From contig NZ_BTPM01000001.1 of NCBI RefSeq assembly GCF_036245475.1, positions 1,984,001-2,048,000 of the forward strand: 64,000 nucleotides of DNA, given 5' to 3'. Numbering within the stretch: the first letter of the stretch is position 1; every line of letters starts with the position of its first letter. This DNA is from Vibrio sp. 10N (GTDB lineage: Bacteria > Pseudomonadota > Gammaproteobacteria > Enterobacterales > Vibrionaceae). This document shows positions 8,746 through 16,747 of the stretch, piece by piece. Under the pieces are notes generated by a model. That model was given only the letters and a program-made list of their open reading frames with translations, did not search any database and had not been told where the DNA came from. The position numbers were made by a program, and so were the translations under genes.

Positions 8746-9663
8746 TTATTGATTCGAGTTGTGCGGGTGATGCTGATGCCAGTGCTTGGCAATATCGACC
8801 CTGCGGCATAGCCATACGTCTTCATACTGACTGACATAGTCTAAAAAGCGTCGAAGAGAAGCGATTCTTCCTGGTCGACCAATCAAACGACAGTGCAAAC
8901 CAACCGACATCATTTTTGGTGCGTGTTCGCCCTCTTCGTATAAAGTGTCAAAGGTATCTTTGAGATACTGATAGAACTGCTCACCAGAGTTAAAACCTTG
9001 CACTGTGGCAAAACGCATATCGTTCACGTCTAATGTGTAAGGGATCACTAGCTGAGGTCGGCCTGTCTCTGTATGCCAATACGGAAGATCATCATCGTAT
9101 GCATCAGAGTCATACAAGAAGCCGCCTTCTTCAGCGACGAGACGACGAGTATTTGGACCGGTACGTCCGGTGTACCAACCCACAGGGCGCTCACCAGTGA
9201 CTTCTTTGATAATCGAAATCGCTTTTGCCATGTGGTCGCGCTCTTCGGATTCATCCATATACTGATAGTCAATCCAGCGATACCCGTGGCTGCAAATCTC
9301 ATGTCCGGCTTCCTTCATTGCCTTCGCGACTTCGGGATAGCGCTCGACGGCCATAGCGACAGCAAAAATAGTCAGAGGTATGTCGTATTGCTCAAATAGG
9401 CGAAGCACACGCCACACACCGGCTCGGCTACCATATTCATAAATGGATTCCATGCTGATGTGACGCTCACCTTTGATGGGGGTTGCTGCAGGGATCTCAG
9501 AAAGAAATGCTTCCGATTCGTCATCGCCGTGAAGCACACAGCGCTCCCCGCCTTCTTCGTAGTTCAATACAAAGGATACGGCGATTCGTGCGTTGTTCGG
9601 CCATTTGGGGTTCGGAGGGTTGGCTCCGTAACCGACGAGGTTGCGAGAATAATCCTTATTCAT
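8746..9663 (-). CDS. puuE: Allantoinase PuuE (polysaccharide-deacetylase fold)
   Basis: A 305-residue enzyme that opens the allantoin ring to allantoate. It is the metal-independent PuuE type, not the amidohydrolase AllB: the sequence has the polysaccharide-deacetylase fold with 'VSFVLNYEEGGERCVLHGD' at the N-terminus and 'HEICSHGYRWIDYQ' centrally, followed by 'GRTGPNTRRLV'. It is the first gene of the leftward ureide operon; the start follows AAGGAG at 7-base spacing. The promoter at 9729-9758 carries a TTGT-N2-ACAA operator over its -10 box. Confidence 0.95.
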   Translation of the reverse strand: MNKDYSRNLVGYGANPPNPKWPNNARIAVSFVLNYEEGGERCVLHGDDESEAFLSEIPAATPIKGERHISMESIYEYGSRAGVWRVLRLFEQYDIPLTIFAVAMAVERYPEVAKAMKEAGHEICSHGYRWIDYQYMDESEERDHMAKAISIIKEVTGERPVGWYTGRTGPNTRRLVAEEGGFLYDSDAYDDDLPYWHTETGRPQLVIPYTLDVNDMRFATVQGFNSGEQFYQYLKDTFDTLYEEGEHAPKMMSVGLHCRLIGRPGRIASLRRFLDYVSQYEDVWLCRRVDIAKHWHQHHPHNSNQ

Positions 9664-9728
9664 CCACTGGCTCCTTATGCGTCTCTCTCAACTCGCTACT
9701 GCGCGTTATTCATCATTTCTTTAACTTA

Positions 9729-9758
9729 ATTGTATACAATAAATTATCTTGATGTAAA
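9729..9758 (-). promoter_or_regulatory. puuE operon promoter with overlapping ATTGTATACAAT operator
   Basis: On the minus strand TTTACA (9753-9758) and TACAAT (9729-9734) are 18 bp apart and resemble a sigma-70 promoter. The perfect palindrome ATTGTATACAAT (9729-9740) covers the -10 box, a position for repression. The same core recurs before uraH, gcl and aceB. Confidence 0.65.
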
Positions 9759-9920
9759 GATTTTGTTTGTTGAGTTATATTTTAATTTTAAATTCATTAA
9801 AATCAGAGTTTTAAAAAACAAGACATCTTTATTTGCCACATAACAGTGCACTTTGCACCACCAAAAAGCAGGCGTCATCACCAACATTTTTATAACAGAA
9901 AACTTTACTATTCGGTTTAA

Positions 9921-9979
9921 TTGTGTACATATTAATATCAATAGAGTTCTTGGTACGACCTCGTTGTATACAAGATAAT
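9921..9979 (+). promoter_or_regulatory. uraH promoter with two TTGT-N2-ACAN operators
   Basis: TTGGTA (9950-9955) and GATAAT (9974-9979) are 18 bp apart. The perfect palindrome TTGTATACAA (9964-9973) fills the end of the spacer, and a weaker copy TTGTGTACAT lies at 9921-9930. The arrangement suggests repression by the same factor that binds before puuE. The remaining bases between puuE and uraH (9741-9920) are AT-rich and hold no gene I can support. Confidence 0.6.
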
Positions 9980-9990
9980 ACTGACCAATC

Positions 9991-10021
9991 AAGGAGCGTA
10001 CGAAAGTACGAGGGCATTATG
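9991..10021 (+). promoter_or_regulatory. uraH: Split ribosome binding site of uraH with hairpin spacer
   Basis: AAGGAG (9991-9996) is too far from ATG 10019 in linear distance, but CGTAC-GAAA-GTACG (9997-10010) between them is a perfect 5-bp hairpin with a GNRA tetraloop. Folding it out leaves an 8-base spacing. A second, weaker AGGG lies at 10011-10014. Confidence 0.5.
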
Positions 10022-10372
10022 GGAAGACTAACTACACATGTATTGGATACAACAAACGGTGTCCCAGGCGCAGAAATATTAGTCGAGCTGTTTCGCGTGC
10101 AAGGAGACGACATCCAGTTCATTAAACGAGTTTTCACCAACTCTGATGGACGCACCGACGCACCTATATTGGAAAATGACGCATTTCTACCGGGCAAGTA
10201 CCAACTCGTCTTTCATGTCGCAGAGTACTATCAGAAAAAAGGCGTTGAGCTCGACGAAGTACCATTTTTAGACGACGTGGTGATCCGCTTTGGACTGAAT
10301 GATGAAGACGCTCACTATCACGTTCCATTGTTGGTCTCCCCGTTTAGTTTTTCGACCTACCGAGGCAGTTAG
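10019..10372 (+). CDS. uraH: 5-hydroxyisourate hydrolase (transthyretin-like)
   Basis: A 117-residue transthyretin-fold enzyme that hydrolyses 5-hydroxyisourate to OHCU, between PuuD and UraD. The signature residues are all visible: H7 in 'MGRLTTHVLD', R45 in 'NSDGRTD', H99/H101 in 'AHYHVPLLVSPF' and the C-terminal tetrapeptide YRGS. The start at 10019 gives the standard N-terminus; an upstream in-frame start at 9923 would run through the promoter. No signal peptide, so cytoplasmic. It is transcribed alone or with azgA, opposite to the other ureide genes. Confidence 0.97.
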   Translation: MGRLTTHVLDTTNGVPGAEILVELFRVQGDDIQFIKRVFTNSDGRTDAPILENDAFLPGKYQLVFHVAEYYQKKGVELDEVPFLDDVVIRFGLNDEDAHYHVPLLVSPFSFSTYRGS

Positions 10373-10476
10373 CCAGGTATCAACCGACTCTTAAAAGTTG
10401 TCTCACGCAGCTTTGTATGAGGCGCGCGTAACTGCGCACTACCAGTAAATTGAAATGAACCACCTCTCAAGAGGCA

Positions 10477-10492
10477 TGGCTCTTCCTTTGCA
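10477..10492 (+). promoter_or_regulatory. azgA: Candidate sigma-54 promoter of azgA
   Basis: TGGCTCTTCCTTTGCA has GG and GC separated by exactly 10 bases and matches the -24/-12 consensus TGGCAC-N5-TTGCA at all but the AC of the first box. Transcription would begin near 10504, giving a leader of about 98 bases. The rest of 10373-10601 shows only a small dyad (TTTGCA/TGCAAA, 10487-10506) and no gene; a clear NtrC enhancer pair was not found. Confidence 0.55.
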
Positions 10493-10601
10493 TTTTTATT
10501 TGCAAACAGAGTCATGGGGACTGCTGTTTTCAATTTCAGGATAAGCAATAGAAATTTTACCCACTCAACCTTCAAGGGTAATGCGAAAAGGACTTACTCA
10601 A

Positions 10602-11945
10602 ATGAATGAAACCAAAGCAGAAGTGCTCAATGAAGCATCCCAAAACAGCCTCTTAGAGCGCTATTTTAAAATCAAGCAACACGGTTCAAGTGTTAAAAAC
10701 GAACTCTTAGGTGGCGTCACCACCTTTGCTACCATGGCCTACATCATCTTTGTAAACCCAAGCATCATGGCCGCTTCGGGCATGGATCAAGGGGCGGTGT
10801 TTGTCGCGACCTGTATTGGCGCAGCCATCGGCTGTTTGCTGATGGGCTTGTTTGCTAACTGGCCTGTAGGCTTAGCACCGGGCATGGGTCTTAATGCGTT
10901 TTTCTCATTTACCGTCGTCAGTGAAATGGGTTATAGCTGGGAAGTGGCGTTAGGTGCGGTATTTATCTCTGGTGTGTTGTTTGTAGGGATGAGTTTCTAC
11001 AAGATACGACAATGGATTATTGAGAGTATCCCCGAAAGTCTTCGTTACGCAATGACCGCAGGCGTAGGTCTATTCTTGGGTCTGATTGGTCTTAAAACTG
11101 CAGGTATCGTCGTCGAAAACCCAGCAACATTGGTCTCTTTAGGTGATTTTACTAAACCAGATGCGCTTCTAGCAGCCGTGGCGTTCCTGATCATTGCCGT
11201 GCTAAGTGAACGCCGCGTTTTCGGCGCTGTACTTATCGGCATTCTAAGTGTCACTATGATCGGTATGATGATGGGAATAGTTCAATACAATGGCTTTTTC
11301 TCAGCACCTCCAAGCATTGCGCCAACCTTCCTTGCTATGGATATTACCGGTGCGCTTAATGTTTCTATGGTGAGCGTTATCCTAGCGTTCCTATTCGTCA
11401 ACATGTTTGATACTGCTGGTACGCTTATGGGCGTGGCTGAGCGTGCAAATCTCGTTAACAAAGAAACCGGTAAAATCGAAGGCTTAAGCAAAGCACTGAA
11501 AGCGGACAGTATTTCTAGTGTCGCGGGAGCTTGCGTAGGTTGTCCGCCGGTAACCAGTTATGTTGAAAGTGCTGCAGGTGTCGCTGCAGGGGCGAGAACT
11601 GGTCTTTCGGCCATTGTCGTTGCTGTACTATTCCTTGCGGCTATTTTCCTATCGCCTCTTGCAGGTATGATCCCCGCTTACGCGACCGCTGGCGCTCTTA
11701 TTTACGTGGCCTTTGTCATGATGAGTAGTATGCAGCATGTTGATTGGAAAGACTTTACTAATGGTGCACCTGCTGCCATTACAGCACTCATGATGCCGCT
11801 GACCTTCTCAATCGCTAATGGTATAGCGCTTGGCTTTATCACCTACACAGTACTAAAAGTCGCCACGGGTAAAACGAAAGATGTCTCGATCTCAATGTAT
11901 ATCCTGAGCGCCGTGTTCATCGCGAAGCTGGTCTTTATTGGCTAA
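10602..11945 (+). CDS. azgA: AzgA-type (NCS2 superfamily) purine permease
   Basis: A 447-residue inner-membrane transporter with 12 or more hydrophobic segments. Family motifs are 'NPSIMAASGMD', 'GMGLNAFFSF', 'FVNMFDTAGTL' and 'GCPPVTSYVESAAGVAAGARTGL', which place it in the hypoxanthine/guanine/adenine proton-symport group (AzgA, PurP/GhxP-like) rather than the xanthine/urate NAT branch. I start it at ATG 10602, which has an AAAGGA site; the upstream ATG at 10581 has GGG only two bases away. Next to guaD, xdh and the urate pathway, guanine/hypoxanthine import is the likely job. Strong terminator downstream. Confidence 0.9.
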   Translation: MNETKAEVLNEASQNSLLERYFKIKQHGSSVKNELLGGVTTFATMAYIIFVNPSIMAASGMDQGAVFVATCIGAAIGCLLMGLFANWPVGLAPGMGLNAFFSFTVVSEMGYSWEVALGAVFISGVLFVGMSFYKIRQWIIESIPESLRYAMTAGVGLFLGLIGLKTAGIVVENPATLVSLGDFTKPDALLAAVAFLIIAVLSERRVFGAVLIGILSVTMIGMMMGIVQYNGFFSAPPSIAPTFLAMDITGALNVSMVSVILAFLFVNMFDTAGTLMGVAERANLVNKETGKIEGLSKALKADSISSVAGACVGCPPVTSYVESAAGVAAGARTGLSAIVVAVLFLAAIFLSPLAGMIPAYATAGALIYVAFVMMSSMQHVDWKDFTNGAPAAITALMMPLTFSIANGIALGFITYTVLKVATGKTKDVSISMYILSAVFIAKLVFIG

Positions 11946-11970
11946 GCTGTCGTTTTCAAATGAGATAAAC

Positions 11971-12012
11971 AGAAAAGCGGCAAACGTAAATTCGTTTGCC
12001 GCTTTTCTATGG
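11971..12012. terminator. Bidirectional terminator between azgA and the TetR gene
   Basis: A perfect 16-bp stem (arms 11971-11986 and 11993-12008) around TAAATT, with AAAA/TTTT built into the stem base. It lies between two converging genes and serves both. Confidence 0.85.
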
Positions 12013-12054
12013 CTCATCGTGAATTAGTGTAATTCTGTATACCAAAGCCACGAA

Positions 12055-12666
12055 CTAGCTGCTTTTCACTCCGCACCCTTGAATCACCATCTTAGTTAGA
12101 AACGTCGCCGCCTCGTCAAAATCACTGTCGGATAGCTCTGGCTTGTCGAGTACGCTGCATATCTGCCAGCTAAAGTCTGCGTACGTTTGAGTAGCCGACC
12201 AAATGGCAAACATAAGGTGATGCGGTGGTACGTCATCCATTAAGCCCTGCTCTGCCCAATTGGCGAACTTCTCTAAAATAAGTTGTGATTGTTGAAATAG
12301 CTTAGAGCGAATACCCTCAGGCAACACCTTAGCACCCGACATCACTTCACTGGCAAATACACGGGATGCATGTGGGTGGTCTCTGGAAATCATCAGCTTG
12401 GTGCGAATGTATTGGGTAAGCGCTTCAACTGGATCATCGAGCTGTTCGATCGGCAATGATGCTTCAAGAAGGGGTTGGGTAACGGTTTCTAGCACCGCGT
12501 AATAGAGTTTATCTTTCGAACTGAAGTAGTAAAACACATTAGGTTTAGGAATAGCTGCCGCCTTGGCGATATCGACCATTTTGGTTGCAGCATAGCCATG
12601 GGTAGCAAACTGCTCACTGGCCACTTCAATGATCAAATCTTGATTCTTCCTGCGGATGCGCGACAT
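12055..12666 (-). CDS. TetR-family regulator, RutR-like
   Basis: A 203-residue regulator. The N-terminal HTH reads 'ASEQFATHGYAATKMVDIAKAAAIPKPNVFYYFSSKDKLYYAVL'; the C-terminal domain resembles the RutR (YcdC) ligand domain. RutR-type proteins sense pyrimidines or purines. Its place between the purine permease and the glyoxylate operon suggests control of purine or glyoxylate use. I looked for the RutR site TTGACCA-N2-TGGTCAA near these genes and did not find it, so target and ligand are open. The start follows AAGGAC. Confidence 0.8.
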   Translation of the reverse strand: MSRIRRKNQDLIIEVASEQFATHGYAATKMVDIAKAAAIPKPNVFYYFSSKDKLYYAVLETVTQPLLEASLPIEQLDDPVEALTQYIRTKLMISRDHPHASRVFASEVMSGAKVLPEGIRSKLFQQSQLILEKFANWAEQGLMDDVPPHHLMFAIWSATQTYADFSWQICSVLDKPELSDSDFDEAATFLTKMVIQGCGVKSS

Positions 12667-12765
12667 GTTTGTCCTTACTGTCGTTACTCATGCTTGGCTT
12701 ATCTTAATGAATTTAAAAACTAAGTACAAAGCCTAAGGTGTGATTTCAGAACAAACACAAGGCAT

Positions 12766-12851
12766 AAAAAATCCCGAAGCCAATACTCGTTGCGCTCTGA
12801 TTAGTGAAGTTTGAAGCCGACAACTTCAGCGCAATGAGTATAACTTCGGGA
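12766..12851 (-). terminator. Long-stem terminator of the gcl-hyi-glxR operon
   Basis: An interrupted stem of about 23 bp: outer TCCCGAAG (12772-12779) pairs with CTTCGGGA (12844-12851), then after a small bulge ATACTCGTTGCGCT pairs with AGCGCAATGAGTAT. A second small hairpin (GAAGTT/AACTTC) sits in the loop. On the minus strand it is followed by T6 (12766-12771), so it ends glxR transcription. Confidence 0.75.
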
Positions 12852-12921
12852 ACGCGTATAAAAGGAGACAAAACTACGCGATTGAGGCGGAAACTATTTG
12901 GATAGATTGTCTCTGCTGACT

Positions 12922-13812
12922 CTACTTACGAATAGAATGTGCAGAGCGCATTTCAAGTGCTTTGATTAACGCGGAGTGGTCCCAATTTTCACCCCCTTGA
13001 TCGACACACTCATCGAACAGATGCTGCGCCGTCTCAGTATTGGGTAACGCCACTCCTAATTCATTTGCACCCGTTAATGCAAGATTGAGATCTTTTTGAT
13101 GGAGTGCGATTTTAAAACCAGGGTTGAAGCTACCTTCAATCATTCTCTCTCCGTGAACCTCAAGGATTTTTGAGCTAGCGAATCCGCCCAGTAGTGCTTG
13201 GCGTACCCGAGCAGGATCGGCACCCGCTTTTGAGGCAAATACCAAGGCTTCCGACACCGCTTCTATATTCAGCGCAACAATGATTTGATTGGCCACTTTG
13301 CAAGTTTGCCCTGCACCGCTATCACCCACCAGCGTGATATTTTTGCCCAGCACTTCAAATAAAGGTCTCGCGGTATCAAAAGCAGATTGATCACCACCGA
13401 CCATAATGCTCAATGTTGCATTGACTGCGCCGACCTCCCCGCCGGACACTGGCGCATCAAGATACTGAGCTCCGCTCTCTTTGATGCGCTTAGCAAATGA
13501 CTGCGTGGCCATCGGTGAAATTGAGCTCATATCAATGATCAGCTTATTGGCGTTGCCTTCTAGACCCTCCTCTACACCGTGTGCGTTAAATAGCACCTCT
13601 TCAACTTGCGGTGTATTGGGCAGCATGAGTATCGTGACATCTGCGATAGCGGTCGCTTCTTTTGGTGAATGGCACACCGTTGCGCCACGCGCGACTAGCT
13701 CTGCTGGAGGCGGCGTAAAGTGATCCGATAGTACCAATTCGTAACCGGCACTTTGCAGGTTTTTCGCCATCGGTAGTCCCATAATACCTGTACCAATAAA
13801 TGCTATTTTCAT
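12922..13812 (-). CDS. glxR: Tartronate semialdehyde reductase (2-hydroxy-3-oxopropionate reductase)
   Basis: A 296-residue beta-hydroxyacid dehydrogenase that reduces tartronate semialdehyde to D-glycerate with NAD(P)H. Visible motifs are the Rossmann loop 'FIGTGIMGLPMAKNL' at residues 5-19, the substrate-binding 'DAPVSGGEVGA' near 120, and the catalytic Lys in 'GQTCKVANQI' near 170. Length is that of GlxR/GarR. It is the last gene of gcl-hyi-glxR, with an AAGGAG site and 25 bases between genes. Confidence 0.94.
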   Translation of the reverse strand: MKIAFIGTGIMGLPMAKNLQSAGYELVLSDHFTPPPAELVARGATVCHSPKEATAIADVTILMLPNTPQVEEVLFNAHGVEEGLEGNANKLIIDMSSISPMATQSFAKRIKESGAQYLDAPVSGGEVGAVNATLSIMVGGDQSAFDTARPLFEVLGKNITLVGDSGAGQTCKVANQIIVALNIEAVSEALVFASKAGADPARVRQALLGGFASSKILEVHGERMIEGSFNPGFKIALHQKDLNLALTGANELGVALPNTETAQHLFDECVDQGGENWDHSALIKALEMRSAHSIRK

Positions 13813-13837
13813 AGAATATTCTCCTTAACGTTCTAAA

Positions 13838-14614
13838 TTATTGAAAATCGTTCAACCACGATAGCCCCTGACGCGTACTGGCTTTGGGCTTGTATTCACA
13901 TCCAACCCAACCTTGATAACCAAGTTCATCAAGATGCGGCAGCAAAAAGTGATAATTGATTTCTCCGGTTCCGGGCTCATGACGCCCTGGATTATCCGCC
14001 AATTGAATGTGAGCAATGTTTGACAGGTTCTTCGCTATTGTCGGCGACAAGTCGCCCTCCATGATCTGCATGTGGTAGATGTCGTACTGCAGCGACAGAT
14101 TGTCACTGCCCACTTCAGCGATCACCTCCAGCGCTTGCTCTGTGGTGTTTAGGAAGAAGCCAGGAATGTCTCGGGTATTAATTGCTTCGATCACCAGCGC
14201 AATGCCTGCAGCCTCGAGTTGCTGAGCCGCATAGCGAAGGTTAATCACAAACGTCGTATGAGCATCTTGCTCAGTGACACCTTCCGGCACGATGCCAGCA
14301 AGGCAGTTCACTTGTGTATTTCCTAATACCTTCGCGTATTCAATCGCTTGCGCGACACCAAGCTGAAACTCCTCAATTCGATTTGGGTCAACGGCAATCC
14401 CTCGGTCCCCCAACTCCCAATCACCAGCAGGCAAATTAAACAGAACTTGCTCAAGTTGATGGTTCTCTAATTGAGTCTTTATCGTCTGAGCCTCAAAGTC
14501 ATAGGGAAACAGATATTCAACCCCCTTAAACCCCGCCAATGCGGCTTGTTCAAAGCGTTCTAGAAAATCGAATTCGGTAAACAACATCGACAGGTTGGCA
14601 GCAAATTTGGGCAT
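13838..14614 (-). CDS. hyi: Hydroxypyruvate isomerase
   Basis: A 258-residue TIM-barrel enzyme of the AP-endonuclease-2-like family that interconverts hydroxypyruvate and tartronate semialdehyde. Recognisable blocks are 'MPKFAANLSMLFTEFDFLERFEQAALAGFKGVEY' type N-terminus, 'VIEAINTRDIPGFFL', 'QYDIYHMQIMEGDL' and 'QLADNPGRHEPGTGEINY', including metal-binding Glu, Asp, His. It sits between gcl and glxR, the classical order, with an AAGGAG site. Confidence 0.95.
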   Translation of the reverse strand: MPKFAANLSMLFTEFDFLERFEQAALAGFKGVEYLFPYDFEAQTIKTQLENHQLEQVLFNLPAGDWELGDRGIAVDPNRIEEFQLGVAQAIEYAKVLGNTQVNCLAGIVPEGVTEQDAHTTFVINLRYAAQQLEAAGIALVIEAINTRDIPGFFLNTTEQALEVIAEVGSDNLSLQYDIYHMQIMEGDLSPTIAKNLSNIAHIQLADNPGRHEPGTGEINYHFLLPHLDELGYQGWVGCEYKPKASTRQGLSWLNDFQ

Positions 14615-14650
14615 GATACTCTCCTTAGTTATCGTGTTTTAAAGCAGCGT

Positions 14651-16435
14651 TTATTGTGCTCGATCGCGTTTTGCCAATGCCGTAGGAGCATCACCATCGC
14701 TATCCGCAAGAGGTTCAAACTCATTGATGGCATTGATTTCTGCCCCCATGGAGATATTCGTGACTCGCTCAAGGATGACTTCTACCACTACCGGTACTTG
14801 ATGGGCTGCCATTAACGAGCGGGCCTGTGCGAAAGCCGCCTGTATCTTGGCTGGGTCTGTAACACGCAGGGCTTTACAGCCCAAACCCTCAACGACCTTC
14901 ACATGATCGACACCATAACCTTCCACTTCTGGTGAATTTTGGTTTTCAAATGCTAGTTGCACGCAGTAGTCGATATCAAACTGACGCTGTGCTTGGCGAA
15001 TCAGTCCCAAATAAGAGTTATTCACTACAACGTGAATATAAGGGAGATTGAACTGAGCTCCGACTGCCAACTCTTCTATCATGAACTGGAAGTCGTAATC
15101 GCCTGAAATCGCGACCACATTGCGCTGGGGATCGGCAACCTTAACGCCCAGTGCGGCTGGAACGGTCCAACCTAGCGGTCCGGCTTGGCCGCAATTGATC
15201 CAATGCCTTGGTTTGTAAACATGAAGAAACTGTGCTGCCGCAATTTGTGAAAGGCCAATCGTACTGACATAGCAAGTGTCCTCTCCAAATGCTTGGTTCA
15301 TCTCTTCATAAACACGCATAGGTTTGATCGGCGTATCAGTGAAATGAGTTTTGCGCAGCATGGTGGCTTTACGATGCTGACATTGTCCAACCCAAGCCGA
15401 TCTCTCTGGAAGCATGTCGTTCGCCGCGCGTTCTTTCGCAACATCGACCATTAGCTCCAATGCTGCTTTGGCGTCCGAGACAATCCCAAGATCGGGGCAG
15501 AACACTCGACCAATTTGAGTCGGTTCAATATCAATATGAACAAACTTTCGTCCCTTAGTGTAAACATCTAGAGAACCTGTATGTCGATTCGCAAAGCGAT
15601 TACCGACACCAAATACAAAATCAGACTCGAGCAGCGTTTCGTTACCATATCGATGCGCCGTTTGCAGCCCGACCATACCCGCCATCAGCTCATGATCATC
15701 TGGGATTGAACCCCACCCCATGAGCGTTGGAATGACTGGGATACCCGTTATCTCAGCAAACTGCTGCAACAGCTCAGAGGCACCAGCATTAATCACCCCA
15801 CCACCAGAAACAATGACGGGCTTCTCTGCCTCCGTGAGCATGTCGAGCGCTTTCTCTACTTGCTCACGAGTGGCCGACGGCTTAAAGGCCTCTAACGGCT
15901 CATAGGTATCAATATCAAACTCAATTTCGGCCAACTGTACATCAAGGGGCAGGTCAATCAGCACTGGGCCAGGGCGTCCCGAGCGCATTAAATGAAATGC
16001 TTTTTGAAAGGCACGAGGAACCTGAGCTGGCTCTAATACCGTTGTCGCCCACTTAGTGACGGGTTTGGCGATAGATTCAATGTCTACCGCCTGAAAATCC
16101 TCTTTGTGCAAGCGATCACGTGGCGCTTGACCAGTAATGCACAAAATAGGGATCGAGTCCGCTGATGCGGAATAAAGGCCAGTAATCATATCCGTACCAG
16201 CAGGACCCGATGTTCCAATACACACACCGATGTTGTCTTGCTCGGTGCGCGTAAAGCCTTCAGCCATATGAGAGGCACCTTCCACGTGACGAGCAAGCAC
16301 GTGCTCGATACCTCCTAGTTTCTTCATCGCAGCATACATCGGATTAATTGCCGCGCCAGGAACACCAAATGCAATCTGGATCCCTTCTTTTTTAAGTACC
16401 GCTACCGCGGCTTCTATTGCCTTCATTCTTGCCAT
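14651..16435 (-). CDS. gcl: Glyoxylate carboligase (tartronate-semialdehyde synthase)
   Basis: A 594-residue thiamine-diphosphate enzyme that joins two glyoxylates to tartronate semialdehyde and CO2. The N-terminal '[14 protein letters not shown]' has Val51 where almost all ThDP enzymes have the cofactor-activating Glu, the known hallmark of Gcl. The C-terminal ThDP motif is '[21 protein letters not shown]' in part. I start at ATG 16435, which follows GGGGGAG by five bases and makes the Val fall exactly at residue 51; an in-frame ATG at 16450 lies upstream of that site. First gene of gcl-hyi-glxR; two TTGT-N2-ACAA sites lie just upstream. Confidence 0.97.
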   Translation of the reverse strand: MARMKAIEAAVAVLKKEGIQIAFGVPGAAINPMYAAMKKLGGIEHVLARHVEGASHMAEGFTRTEQDNIGVCIGTSGPAGTDMITGLYSASADSIPILCITGQAPRDRLHKEDFQAVDIESIAKPVTKWATTVLEPAQVPRAFQKAFHLMRSGRPGPVLIDLPLDVQLAEIEFDIDTYEPLEAFKPSATREQVEKALDMLTEAEKPVIVSGGGVINAGASELLQQFAEITGIPVIPTLMGWGSIPDDHELMAGMVGLQTAHRYGNETLLESDFVFGVGNRFANRHTGSLDVYTKGRKFVHIDIEPTQIGRVFCPDLGIVSDAKAALELMVDVAKERAANDMLPERSAWVGQCQHRKATMLRKTHFTDTPIKPMRVYEEMNQAFGEDTCYVSTIGLSQIAAAQFLHVYKPRHWINCGQAGPLGWTVPAALGVKVADPQRNVVAISGDYDFQFMIEELAVGAQFNLPYIHVVVNNSYLGLIRQAQRQFDIDYCVQLAFENQNSPEVEGYGVDHVKVVEGLGCKALRVTDPAKIQAAFAQARSLMAAHQVPVVVEVILERVTNISMGAEINAINEFEPLADSDGDAPTALAKRDRAQ

Positions 16436-16452
16436 TGCAACTCCCCCCATTG

Positions 16453-16510
16453 AATTGTGTACAATTTTCGATCACTTTGTGTACTATGAACCAATTCCGA
16501 GTATTCGCAA
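16453..16510 (-). promoter_or_regulatory. gcl: gcl promoter region with two TTGT-N2-ACAN operators
   Basis: AATTGTGTACAATT (16453-16466) lies 17 bases before the gcl start codon, and TTGTGTACTA (16477-16486) overlaps a possible -10 CATAGT (16483-16488, minus), whose -35 would be TTGCGA (16505-16510, 16-bp spacer). The promoter boxes are weak; the operator match to the puuE/uraH motif is strong. Confidence 0.55.
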
Positions 16511-16599
16511 GCCTAAAATTCATAAATTCCTTACCTAGAGCTCATACACTAAGTGGCCACTAACCCCGAAAACACTCACAAACAATGCTTTATGTAAAA

Positions 16600-16617
16600 T
16601 ATCTTTACGTAAAAATA
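16600..16617. promoter_or_regulatory. MarR-type 18-bp site upstream of aceB
   Basis: TATCTTTACGTAAAAATA is one base off a perfect palindrome and closely matches the two sites between the MarR gene and the EamA gene at 19441 and 19498. It suggests that this MarR protein also acts on the gcl/aceB region. Confidence 0.5.
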
Positions 16618-16674
16618 TTTTTCAAAGAATCTGCGGTTAATTTTATGAAAAATAGTCTTTGATCATTTGTTGGT

Positions 16675-16700
16675 TTTCTCATATAAGTAGATATGAGAAA
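16675..16700. promoter_or_regulatory. Perfect 10-6-10 inverted repeat upstream of aceB
   Basis: TTTCTCATAT (16675-16684) and ATATGAGAAA (16691-16700) are exact complements around AAGTAG, 48 bases before aceB. It is unlike the other two motifs of this intergenic region and has no U-tract, so it is more likely an operator than a terminator. Confidence 0.5.
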
Positions 16701-16702
16701 CA

Positions 16703-16718
16703 TTTTTGTATACAAAAA
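16703..16718. promoter_or_regulatory. TTTTTGTATACAAAAA operator upstream of aceB
   Basis: A perfect 16-bp palindrome with the TTGTATACAA core seen before puuE and uraH, ending 29 bases before the aceB start. Confidence 0.65.
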
Positions 16719-16747
16719 ATAATAATATTGTGTAAAGGAGACAGGCT

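Noticed and set aside
12667..12760. RutR-type operator (TTGACCA-N2-TGGTCAA) near the TetR gene or azgA
   Set aside because: No sequence with adequate match was found.
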